A stretch of DNA of 64,000 nt from Atrichornis clamosus (lineage: Eukaryota > Chordata > Aves > Passeriformes > Menuridae). The translations under genes and the position numbers were made by a program. Position 1 is the stretch's first letter. Each line of letters starts with the position of its first letter. Below the pieces are notes generated by a model. It worked only from the letters and a program-made list of their open reading frames with translations. It was not told the DNA's origin and made no database searches. Location of the stretch: positions 14,865-78,864 of the forward strand of contig WBMZ01000202.1 in the NCBI GenBank assembly GCA_013400975.1. The letters are read 5' to 3'. Positions 13,101 to 25,100 of the stretch are shown piece by piece.

Positions 13101-16100
13101 GATAACGTGTTTATTTCAGCCCCTCTCCCCATGTGAACCAGCATCTTTTAAAATTCATTGGGCATCAGGCGATCATGCACAATCCATCTGCTTTCACTTT
13201 ATCATTTGCATTTCATGCCTCCTGGCTTTTGATGTGCTGATACTTTGATGCAGTCAGGAGACGCGCATTATCATTATTTCAATTTGCAGGGGGGTCAGCG
13301 GGCTCGGCACAGGCACACGCTCACCGCCAGCACTGAAATGGCATTTGCACCTCTCCACCCCCTGCTGAAACGCACTGGGGAGACAAAAGGGGCCCAGCTG
13401 AAACACAGCCCCGTGGGGTCCCCTGCGCGGGCGCCGTCCCCGCCGCGCGGCATCGCACCTTTCCCCGGGTCCTCCCCGGGCCTGTGGGGCCACAGGGCAA
13501 ACAAAGACAGCTTCACCAGGAGCACAGGGAAACCCCGCACGGTCCTCGGGTCAGCCCTGCCAGGGAATGGGGCTGGAGAATCCCTTATCCCGGGTGTCTC
13601 CCCGGGATGCGCCCCTGCGCTCTCAAAGCCGCGGCACCGGCGGCACGTGAGGAGTCAAGCCCAGAACCAAACACGAGCTGCAGCTCCAAACGACACTGAC
13701 CTTGAGCTCATCATCCGAGTTAGAGGTCACCCTCTGGCTTTGGCAGCTGGACCTTTCCCTCTACACCTAAACCCTCAGGCTGGTTTTACATAATGATAAT
13801 GAACAGGACCAGCACCGGCTCTGGCGGCACATAATGTTTGTCACCGTCCCCCTGTGCTTCCCGTGTAAATTAGAAAGAATCCAACATTTCGCAGGGAAAA
13901 AAATAAATTAAACAACTTCCCAGAAACCTCTGCCTGCTCTCTGATAGCCCAATTGTCTCCATTGCTGCAGAAACATTTCTGTGCTGCACGTTCTGCTGGC
14001 AGAGAGGAGACATTTTGAAGATGGGTGAGCAGACACAAGACGTGTCAGCTTCGTCCTGCATCCTCTAGGAACACATGTATGTAAAAGTCAGCAATTGAAA
14101 AGCTGTCCCACATCCCTGACACCTAACTGGGAAGAGCTAAAGGTGGCAGCTTCCATTTATTTATCTTTGTTTCAGCCAAGATGTCTCTCCAAGCCCCTGC
14201 CAGCCCTGACTCCCCACCTCCTCTAAGGGAACGAGCAGCACCAAGACTCACTCACTCCATAGAGAACAATTCCTGGGAATGAACAGGAACACACCAAACA
14301 CCTCACCCAAACAGCCTCCGAGGGTTTACAATGGGAGACTTTGCATAACTAGCCCCTGGCTGGCAGTGACCTGCCCTCTGGCCCCCAAAAACTCAAATTG
14401 GCCCTCTAAATACAAGGCAGAAGTGTTTAACAGTTTTCAGGGGACACAGGGTAAGTCTGAAGTCCATCCAGACCCCATGGCAGCAGGATGCCAATGGATC
14501 AGCATCCACTGTTTGCTTCACACCCTCCTGAGGATCAGCCAGACTGAGCTCAGACATTCCAGGTTAGCCCTGGACACCAGTTCCCTACTTCAAACACGCT
14601 TCTGGGACACAACTGCAGGTGGATCCCTTCAAGAAGCCCTGACCAGAACTGCAGGGGCTGGAAACGGAAGATGTAATGAACCAGCAGACACCTCACACAC
14701 ACCCAGGAGTGAGTGGGGATGCCCATGCTCCCACTGTTCAAGGGCAGGTAAACATGGCTGGGTCATGCTGGGAAAGCTGGACAGGATGCACCAGCTTCCT
14801 CCTTCACCTCTGGGCAGGTAGAGGTCCAGAGCTGACACAAACATACAAACGTCAGAGCAGGGAGGAGGGAAAAGGACACATGGGAATATTCAGCCCACTG
14901 AAATCCTTGGGATGGGATAAATCACCCCCAGAAAGCAGCTCCTTCTGCCAGTGCCTGCTGACAGATGTCAGGTGCTTAATTTAGTCCATGCCTTTAATTT
15001 TTAAGTGTCTAAAATTCAGTGAGATTAATCCAGTCCTGTGAAAACAACCACGGACTCCACGGGCAGGGAGTGCAGTTAAACCTGGGAACAGGGGGAGGAC
15101 CAAACAGCCTGGCCCTGCCATCTGGGAACCTCAGCAAGTGACAGCTGGATCCAGGCAACTCACTGCACTCCAGCAAGCACTAAACTGACTCCATTTCTTT
15201 TTAAAGGCTGGATCTTCAAATGCCTCTTCTCCTGCCATTGATGCAGGTGTGTGTGATGTGTGTAAGAGATCTAACTGAGGGTGCTGCAGCCTAGAGTTGA
15301 TAGGATCAATGCTTCATTTTCTGCAGAGCCCCCTTTATTCAGGAGAATAATTCAACAAGAGCCTGTTTTCCTTTATCTCCCATTGTCAGGCAGGCACTCC
15401 TGGAAACACAGCTTGCCACGGAGCACAGGCACCCCAGGTGCTGAGAGTGCCTGAGAACAAAGCTGCTCGATGGGGAAGGGCACTCACAGCACACAGCCCC
15501 AACTCCAGGGAAACAAAGCCCTCAGGGAGAGGGATGGGAGAGGAGTGGGCTGGGAGCTGTGTCTGCACCACGCAAGGAGCTGGAGGCTGTGGGATTAATG
15601 GGCTTGGGGCAGCAAGGGAGAAAATCCACCTCCGGAGTTGGGAAAAAAAAAGAGCCACTTTAGTAGTGAGGCTGTAAGTTGTCTTTGTAACAGCCCCAAG
15701 TTATGTCCCCACAGCGAGATTTCCAGCAGGAAATCTCGTTTCCAGCCTGGAAAACCATCATCCACACACTCCTCAGGCTCCAGTGCACCCCAGTATTCAC
15801 ACAATACTGTGGATGGCTGGAAGTTCAGGTGATTCTGGGCCACGTATTTTGGAACATGGACTTCCAAACACTGGGAGCAGCCCTGTTCCCTCTCAAAGTA
15901 CTCAGTGGGTGGGAGAAGACTGCCTGGACACTGGGTTTTTCCACTCCTGGTATTTAATCCATGCACACAACTTCTGTTTAAAGCTGCTGCTCCTCCTTCT
16001 CCTGGCTCCTGCCCAGGCCCTTCAACGTCCTTCCAACCCAAACCAGTCCAGGGTTCCATGACAAAGGCCAGCTCCGTTCCCACAGCTCTGATGAGGGCTG

Positions 16101-19100
16101 AGATGCAAAGACTTACTTTGTTGAGGGCTCCACAGCCAGTGAGGATGATGTGGGAGTTCTCCACCTGGATGGTCCTCTGGCCCAGCCGGACGACGTAGGC
16201 CCCAACCCCAACTGCTCGGCACGTGACCTGGAAAAGAGAAAAAGAAAACAGAGAAAAAACCCCTAATTACATGGCTTTCTGTCTTTCCACACAGCCCCCA
16301 CTTACAGGTTCAAGCACTGAGATAAAACTAGGCGTGTTTGTGGCACAAGGCCATAAAATCTACTCTTGCTGGAAAATTCCAGAATCCGTTACTTTGTAAA
16401 ACACAGGATTTGAACATAAATGTATTTTATTTTTTAAAAAAAGAGAAGCAGCAACTTTCAGACTGAGCAAACACGAGGCCAAATGACTGAAGTGTTTTAA
16501 ATTGAGTGTGGAAGGGACCCAGCCCTGTACTGTGCCAGGAGCATTGCTCAAAGCCTCCAGGAGCTCATTTCCATCTGCCGGAAGGCTGATCCCAGGTGGA
16601 TCTTTGGGATATCATCACAGGATTTTTAGCTAAAACAGACAATACATTTGAAGAATAGAAAGCAGTGGGGGATTACCAAGCTGATGGTGATAACACTCTC
16701 ATAGGCTAAGGATGATTCTCCAGCAATCATGCCAGATCCTCTGAGGTTCTCTACTCCAAGCCCGTCCTCCTTCCCGATAATATCCGTTATCTTGTACCTG
16801 AGGGAGACACAGACAGCCTTTGAGTCACAGGGTCCACTGATTTGCTGAATCAGTTTGCTAGGAAGAAAATGAGAAGTGACTAAATATCATTAAGGTTCCA
16901 AGGAGAAATGTGCACAGAGCCCGGCCAGGAGCCGTGCATGGCTCATCCTGCAGCACCAGGGAACACTCCCACAGGAGCAGCACTGCAAGAGGAGATGCCA
17001 AGGGAGAGGAATGCCTGGGAAGAGTGTTCTGTCATTCCCACAGGACGTGAGGAGCAGGCTGATTATAGGGAAAAGGGCAAGAAAGGAAGGGAATAAGGAA
17101 AAGAACAAGGATTACAACGAGGCTCTTGCCTTTTCTACACTTCCTTCTTCCATGCCTCTGTCCCCTGCCCATTCCCTTCTCCCCCAGTGCTCCCAGCCTG
17201 GCTCTCAGCATTCCCACCAGGCCCTTGCTAAGCTGAGGATTGAACCATGTGTTTAAGAGCCTCCCTGAAGAGCCCCCAGCTCACATGGGCACAGTCTTGT
17301 CCCCACACCCAGCAGCCTCTTCAGTCCTTCCAGAGCCTGCCAGGCTTTGGTTTCATTCCTGAACACATCTTCCCTCAGGACAGCTGCAGTCCAGCTCTGG
17401 CAGCTTCTCTGCACCTCATTTCCATGGGCTACCCTTGGGATGCAGCTGGGAAGATGCAGACACTGGGAACAGGCCTGTGTGGAAAGCCATGGTAGAACAA
17501 GGCAGTTCAGTGCAACCACTGCAGCCCACGTTTGCCTTTCCCTCAGGGATTCCTTCAGACTTTCTAGAGAATTCAGCAGAAAAGCAATTTTCAGTATTTA
17601 GACTGCAGGTTTGGGGTGAGAATCTCTGTCCTGGCCATTCACTGCAGGACCCTCAGCCATGACTTGGGGTCAGTGGGGATCAATATGAAATCATGGCACA
17701 ACGCTTAACTCCCTGATCCCTGCCCTGACCACACAGAGCTTTGGCTTCCCACACACCCGGAGCCTAAAGAATCCCAGCTGAGGACAAGGACATGCCAAGC
17801 ATCACTGTGTCCACCCAAGGGTGAACAGAAAGCTTTTCATCCCTACCTGGACTCTCCATTTTCCTCCACGTGTTCACAGTGAACCGAGTTCAGTGCGCTG
17901 ACTTTCTTATAGTCCTGAGGAGTCAGGTACAAGTATTTGTATCCCTGCAGGAAAAAAGAGTTCATTCATCTCATTCCCTTCCTGATCCCCAGTAACCCCT
18001 TCCTAAAAGAAACTTCCACGGAGGCAGAATTTAATTCCAGAGAGTGAGAAGAACATCTTGTCTTAACACTGGAGCTGCAGCTGAGTCCAGTGAAAACTGG
18101 GAATGGTGCCACATTGAGCACCAACTCCTTCTGGATGCCAATCTTCTGCCTGGGAGATCACAAAATCATATCATGGAATGGTTTGGGTTGGAAGGGACCC
18201 CACCCAGTTGGCCTTGAGCACTTCCAGTGTTCCAGATCCAACACCAAGGAGAACTCTGGACCCAACAGTCTGGCAAATGTTTACCCTCACCTCTATTAGA
18301 AGTGGTGTAAAAAGAAGGTTCTTTTGTGTGCTACTGCAGTTTCCCCCCTGCTTCCTGTGCCCCTTTACCTTGTAGGGGTCGTCTGGGTCTTTCCAAGCCA
18401 CGTGGAACATGTGCCGGATCTCCTCAGCCAAACCAATCCTGGCCCCACTGTTGGCAGCCACGTGAACCCGGGGAATGCCCTGAACCCGGGCGAGCTCGGA
18501 CGCCCTCATGAACAGCACGTCCTCCTGAGGCCCAAACGAGCCTATTTTGTAGGTGATGTCATTGCCAATGACAATGATATCCCGGCCCTCTGGGTACTCC
18601 GGGGTCTTCAGAGTCATCTTCCAGGCCACCATCCCAATCTGCAACCAAAGAGCAGAGAACAGCAAGAAATGATCGTCTGTCTTCAAGGTGTGAAAGACAG
18701 GAATCACACAGGGATCATTCCTCTTATTTGGAGAAATGGTCTCTTGGATTTGGCATGTTTTCCTTGGGAACCTGGATAACAGCAGCTCTGCCAGGCTCTG
18801 CCAGTGCAGAGCACAGCTGGAAGGAATTGATCCTTCTCACGTTCCTTGGAGCACAATCTCCGCTGCTCTCATCCCATCCAGGACATTCTCACTGCTCTCC
18901 CTCTCCCCATTCAGGGATTTATCACAGGTCCAACACACGTTCTCCCATCCTTCTCACAGGGAGCAGTGCATTCCCTGTGCTCCCAGGGTGAGGAGGGATG
19001 TGCTGATGCACAGAACTCCTGACCACCTGCTTGGGCTTCCCAGGAATCACTCCACAGCCTCGTCACCCTGGTTCTCCCTCACCCAAGCCTCAGTAATGAA

Positions 19101-22100
19101 ATAAAAAGATTATAACCTCAGGTTTTCCCCCATCTTTCCTTTCCTCTCTTTCACTCTCCCCTTTTCCCCCTTCCCCAGCTTTACAGCAGTTTCCTTCCCA
19201 AACCCGCCTGGATAAGCAACGCTTTTTGCCGCGCATTTTTCTTTTAAAAAAAAAAAACCCCGGATGATCTCTCCCGGCCCATCTCCTGGGGACCAGCAGC
19301 ATCCATCCCCTGCCTGCCCCATCCCTCAGCCGCCGCTCCGGGAGCCGGCCAGCCTGGAATGCCATTAACAGATGGGAATGGCAGCGTCCCTTGAAAGCCA
19401 CATGCATCACCCAGTCCGCGCCGGCCCGGGGATCATAAGCTCTGAGCACACATTCCTCAAGCCGATTGCACATCCTCTGCAATCAGGAGGGCTGAGACTC
19501 TCTCACTGTGGAGCCTCGGGATTCTGGAGATGATGAACTAAAGCGGGAGGGGGAGAGGGGGGCAGCAGCAGATAGATCTGTGCCATTTAATCCACAGCCA
19601 AATGGCACAATGCGCTGCCGAGATCCAATCAGCAGCCGCAATAAGATAGGCCATAATAGGCTCATTAAAAAAAATAAAGAGGCAGAGGAATTAATCAAAG
19701 GGTCATTGGAAGTAAAGCAGGCAGCAATCCAAAAATATTACAGGAGCTACCGGCAGATCCTTCCCTTACATCTCCCCTTCCAAGAGCTGAGATTGCAAGT
19801 TAACAGAGTGTTTCAGTTCACCTTCTCCTTGGATTCCTCCACTCCTACTCTGACACGTCGAAAGGGAATCATTTGTTTGCCTCTGAATATTTGCAGATTT
19901 ACAGTTCCACCTCAGCATCCAACTGCAGGGTTTGGAGAGACGCTACAGCAGCTTCAAAGATGGGAGCAAAAAAATCCCTAAAAGTCAGCAGGGTGTTTTG
20001 CTAAAATACCAACTTGTTGCCAAATAAAAAAGTTGCAATATAACAAGTGGATGCAGGTGTTGGTCTGGCACAAAGACCAGAGGACACACAGACAACATTC
20101 CAGAGGCTGGGAGAGGAACCTGACTGACCCCAAACACAGCAGAAGCACTCCTAGGACTTCTGCTCTTGGACTTTCACAGCAGACAAAGGAAGAACTGTGG
20201 TGAAAAAGGAGAAGTGAGTTCTGTCCTTCTGACCTGACTGTTGGAGGAAAAGAGATGCCAGGGACTGGACATGGAGTCTCTGTTCTCACCTTCAACTGTG
20301 GCAAGTTTGTGATTAGAAAGAGCAGGTTAAAAAAGTCTGCAAATCCAAAGTTGCAGGCTCCAAGATTGGCAAATAGGAAACCAGGGATGCAGGGATGTCC
20401 ATCTGTACCCTGGCACCTACTGCAGCTCAGTTCTTTACCATAAACTAAAATCCTTTAGGGGGAACTTACTAAATCTTTCTGATATCACCTCAAAAAACAG
20501 TTTTAGTCATTGGCCAAAACCTACAGGGAAATGAGGTAACACTCTCTTTAAAACACACCATAAACTTCTTCCAAAACAGCCCAGAATTACCACTGATTGA
20601 CAGGTTTTCACTAAGTGGTTGTTTGCTTACAGCCACACTGATCCCACCGCCAGGACCAGCGATGGACCAGCAAGTCCCCAGCGCTTGGTCCCACGGTTTG
20701 TCTCACAAAATGTAAGAGATTTTCCTCACTTTCATCAGCTAGATGATTTTTGACAGCACAAGAAGCAGGCAAACTAAAGGCATTTCTTATTTAGAAAATT
20801 CAGATTGTAACAGAAGCGTTGGAATAGTTCCCAAACCCGAGATCGTGTGTCCGCTACATCAATAAAGTTCCCTTTTGCCAGTGCTCACCAGTAGCATAGA
20901 AAACAATCTAGCCAGGGCACAAACTCTAGAAAACCGTTTACAGCTGATAAATACGGAGCAACCCTGTGCAGTTCAAGAAAAGAAAAATTAAAGTGCACCA
21001 CTATTAACTTGTGTGTCTTTTGCCTCTCCAATTCATTGCATGTTTTGTGCCATTTATCCAGTAATAAGAGCCACAAGGATCTGCACAACTAAGGATTTTT
21101 TTTTTTGCTATGAATTTGCTAGATTTGGTTGAAATTTATGGGCAGAGGAGGATGGCTTTATATTCCAGAAAAAAAAAAAGGAGGAATGAGATTTTTAAGT
21201 TAACGGCAGCACGCCAAAAACTGGGGAGTTCCCAGGTTAATTAGCCAGGCTGAGCTAATCACCTAAGAGCACTGGTAGACAGTAGTGGGTGATGGTGAGC
21301 AGCCCTGGCTTTGGAATAGGCTCTTTCTCAGAGGCAGCACAGTTTGGAAGTGCTGCTCCTGCCACGGCTCCATTCCCAGCACACCCAGGAGTGAAGAAGA
21401 GGCGGAGGAAAAAATAAAAGCAGGAACCGTCTCATTTAACTGTTTTTATGTTGGCAAAATGATTTGTGCCCCGGTATTTCCATAAGAAGTGGGACCATTA
21501 TTCTCCTGTAGGAACACATTTGGTTTGAGAAGTATCAGTGGGCAGCACGTGAAAATCAAAGGGGATGAATTATTCACAAGCCCCGATCAGAAGTGATCAT
21601 TATTTCTGATGCTCCAAACTGTGATTAGGATTCAGCGCTCAGCTGTCACTCGCTCCCTGAACAGCCCCAGCCCCGCAGGATTGCACGGCACACACGGAGA
21701 TGACACCCAAGTTTTAGATGTGTAATTTTATACACACCTTCTCCCTCTCCATCTTGGCCTTAATGGAAGCATTAAGAGCCGGCAAAGCGGGCGCGCTAAC
21801 GAACGGCGCTCGTAAACGCCGCTCGTTTGACACCCAGTGTCAACACTAATCATGGCCTAAAATTAACACCAAAATTGACTTCAACATTAATTGCACTATC
21901 GATGGGAACAGTAATACACACACTGATGCAGTTCCAAATTGACTGCTGGTGGCAGCCGGAGCTGTTGACAACAGGCACCGGGGGGAATGGGGAAGGAGCC
22001 GAGCCCAGGCTCCCCCCGGGAAGCACGGCAGGCGCGGAGCGGAGGGGAGCCAGTGCCAGCGGCAGCTGGGGCTTGGGAGAGGGAGCTTTTCAGGCTCTTT

Positions 22101-25100
22101 CTGGCAGGTTCTGTCATTCCTGGAGAAGGAGAGAGAATCACGGAACCACAGAATATGACAGAGATGTCATTTTTTTTCTGGAGCATGAACCAGCTCCCAG
22201 GAAAAGGGCAGGATGCACATGGTTTGCCAGAGCCGTTCCGACTCCACGCCTTGACAAGGGTGGAGTGCCAAAACCCAGGATTCCTTCTTGGCTCTGGAAA
22301 AGGTGTCCCTCAGCAATCCAAGCATGGTGGTGGCAGCCCAGCCAAGCGCACTGGCACGACCTGAGGGATGGGAGGGAACAGCTCCAGGAGATGTGACCCA
22401 GTGCTCTGGGAAAGGTGTCACAGAATCCCAGAATCATCCAGGCTGGAAAAGATCTCCAAGACCATCGATGTGACCCATCCCCACCCTGTCACCAGCCCAC
22501 AGCACTGAGTGCCACATCCAGGCCTTCCTTGGACAGCTCCAGGGATGGGGACTCCAGCACCTCCCTAGGCAGCCCTTTCCAATACCTGACCACCCTTTCC
22601 ATGAAGAAATCCCTCCTGTAGTTACAGATGGATAACGACACATAACAGAGAGCACCAGATAACCTTCACTAGGAGCTTTCCTGTGGGCAAGAACTTTCCT
22701 GTCCACAGTATCCATGTGATCCACATACACATGTTCAAACACCTATACGGAAACAGAATAAAACTCTGCACCACCACTTCCATCTCTGCTCCTGGAAGGC
22801 TTGGATTTGGGGATTTTAAATAAATCAAGAAATCTGCAGCTCTGGTTGCTGTTTTAATTCCCTGTGCCTGCCATGAAATGCAGGAACAGGGAGTGACAAA
22901 GCAGAACATGCAGCTCAGTGATTAAGCTTTGCTTGTATAAAATGCATTAGCTACACCTTCCCTCCCCTGGCAATCCAGGGAGCAGCATTCCAGGAGCCCT
23001 CTGCCATCCTGAATTTCCCCTGGCCAAACCTTCTCGGCTACCCAGGAAAGGTGCAGGAGCCAACACTCCAGCACACAGCTCTGATTATGGATTATTTCTG
23101 ATCCTCGTGCTACTGAGGAGGAAAAACTGTGACATCTAGTGCCAATGGGGAAAATGACACATTTTCCATGGACACCAGGAGAGGGATGAAGGGGGATGTG
23201 AGGTGTAGCTGCAGGCCCTCCTTGCATCACTCTCTCCCTGTCCTTGAAGACTAGTTGGGTCTTATCAGCAGCTGGTGCACTCCTGGTGCCAGGGGATCAG
23301 GGGAAATTGTAGGCAAAACACAGAAAGTGCTACAGAAAAGCATCCGAATGCCCGGCTCAAGACTGACAGGGAATACACTGAGTTCTCCAAGGGGCTGAGG
23401 GAATTACCTTCTCACACTGAGATTCCAGCTAATATGCTAATCTTGAGAACAAAGGCGTTGAGGAGGGTGTCACTGTGCTCCAGGTCACGTCTCCAACAGT
23501 GATTTAACAGTGCTGGATACACTCCTGAACTCCAGCCCCACTCACTGCTCTGTGCTCACCCAATTTCTGACTCTTTCAGAGGATTCCCCATTTCAGCACA
23601 GCCCACGGAAGGGGTGGAACTGGATGAGCTTTAAGGTCCTTCCAACCCAAATCAGTCTGGGATTCTGCGACAAAGTGGAAAAAGAGGTGCCCTCTGGATG
23701 GTCAGAGGTTGGGGAAAGGCCCCATTAGTGCTGGTGCTGTGCCCCAGGAGCAGGGGCAGGGCCAGCAGCACCGCCAGCCCCTCTCGTGGCTGTGACAAGG
23801 GCCAGGACCCTCCGCTCCAGAGCAGCCAGAGCTGTCTAGGAATCAAGAGCAACCTGTATTTTCATGGTCCATTAATTCCTTGGCTTCTTTGTTGAGACCA
23901 CAGAAAAGAGTTAATTACTGCAATGAGGTGGTGGGCGAGGGAAATGGTTGTGATCTACACGGAAAAAACCCCCTTGGATTGGGAAAAGCCTTGAGAACTC
24001 CCATTTCCCAGGCTTTCCTGAAAACACAGACAGATCAGCCAGTCTTGCTCAAAATGCTGCTTGGGAACTCTGTGAGGACAGGAAGAATCCCAGCCTGGAG
24101 CTCCTGCTCTGCCCCGTGTCAGAGCAGGGATTGCAGCCCCGGCTGTCGACACCAGCTGAACACTCCGACCACAAATCTCCTGGATTTTATGCTGGTTTCT
24201 CAATTTCTCCCATCGGCTCAGTCAGGGCACTCAGCTCAGCTGAATGCTTTGAGAGCAAGAGTGCCTTGACCCCTTTCCACATGTAGGAAATGTAATTGTC
24301 AGGGAAGTCAAGCCCTGGCCCCGAGCGGCCGATCCCCCGGGGCCAGGGCTCCCACCGGCAGTGTGGGAATGGCTGGCTCTGAGCCTCTGATCCAGAACAA
24401 GGAGAACAGGAATAGGAACCTAAAGGCACTCAACAGCAGCTACATTTGCCACAGACAGAAGTCCCCAACAGAAATTTCCTCTTTACTGAAAAACACGATG
24501 GGCAATCCCTCCAAAGATTTTGGATTCAGAAAATCAGTGACTTTTGATGGGAAGAAAGAAAAATAGTAATTAAAAAAATCTCACGTTTACCTGGGAACTT
24601 CCTATTTCACCTGTCAGCTCACTGGGGTCTGAACTGGAACCAGCTCTTGCCTCTGGATCTCTGGGGCACAGACCCCACTGTGGAGTTGGAAGGGACCTTA
24701 AAGCCCATCCAGTGCCACTCCTTGCCCTGGGCAGGGACACCTTCCACTATCCCAGGCTGCTCCAAGCCACATCCAACCTGGCCTTGGACACTTCCAGGAA
24801 TGGGGAGTCCAAAAACCTCTACAACCTCTCTGGGCAAGGAAACAACTGATAGATCACATTAGATTAATTTAGATACCAACACTACACACACCACAGCAGC
24901 CACATAATTTCTTTACAGACTGAGCACAACCAAGTCTACCAAGGGTTAAAAAAAATCTCCTAATTTTTTTTGGTGGTCTTTGGGTACAGAATCTCTTATA
25001 ATAAGACTATTTGTATTCATACTGGCAGAGTAAACACTACATGTTCATGCCCAGGCAGCTCTGTGCTTGTAATTTCAGCAAGAACAGAGCGACGTCCCTG

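Larger units (their letters stand above)
6026..16116 (-). other. Large intron 29-30 (10,091 bp)
   Basis: This is the longest intron in the window, with donor GTAAGT and acceptor CCCAAG. CR1 pieces lie at 6,226-6,451, 7,846-7,984, 11,911-12,072 and 16,017-16,062. A CpG-rich patch lies at 13,400-13,660. AT-rich, unique, motif-bearing stretches lie at 8,340-8,620, 12,800-12,960 and 13,140-13,290. The homopolymers A19 (11,489) and A15T12 (13,069) are here too. 9,850-10,750 and 13,800-15,600 are unique sequence with no gene that I can see. Confidence 0.8.

Noticed and set aside
22131..22160. CR1 tail-like AATCACGGAACCACAGAATA
   Set aside because: It is too short and not followed by the diagnostic GGTTGGAAGGGACC block.
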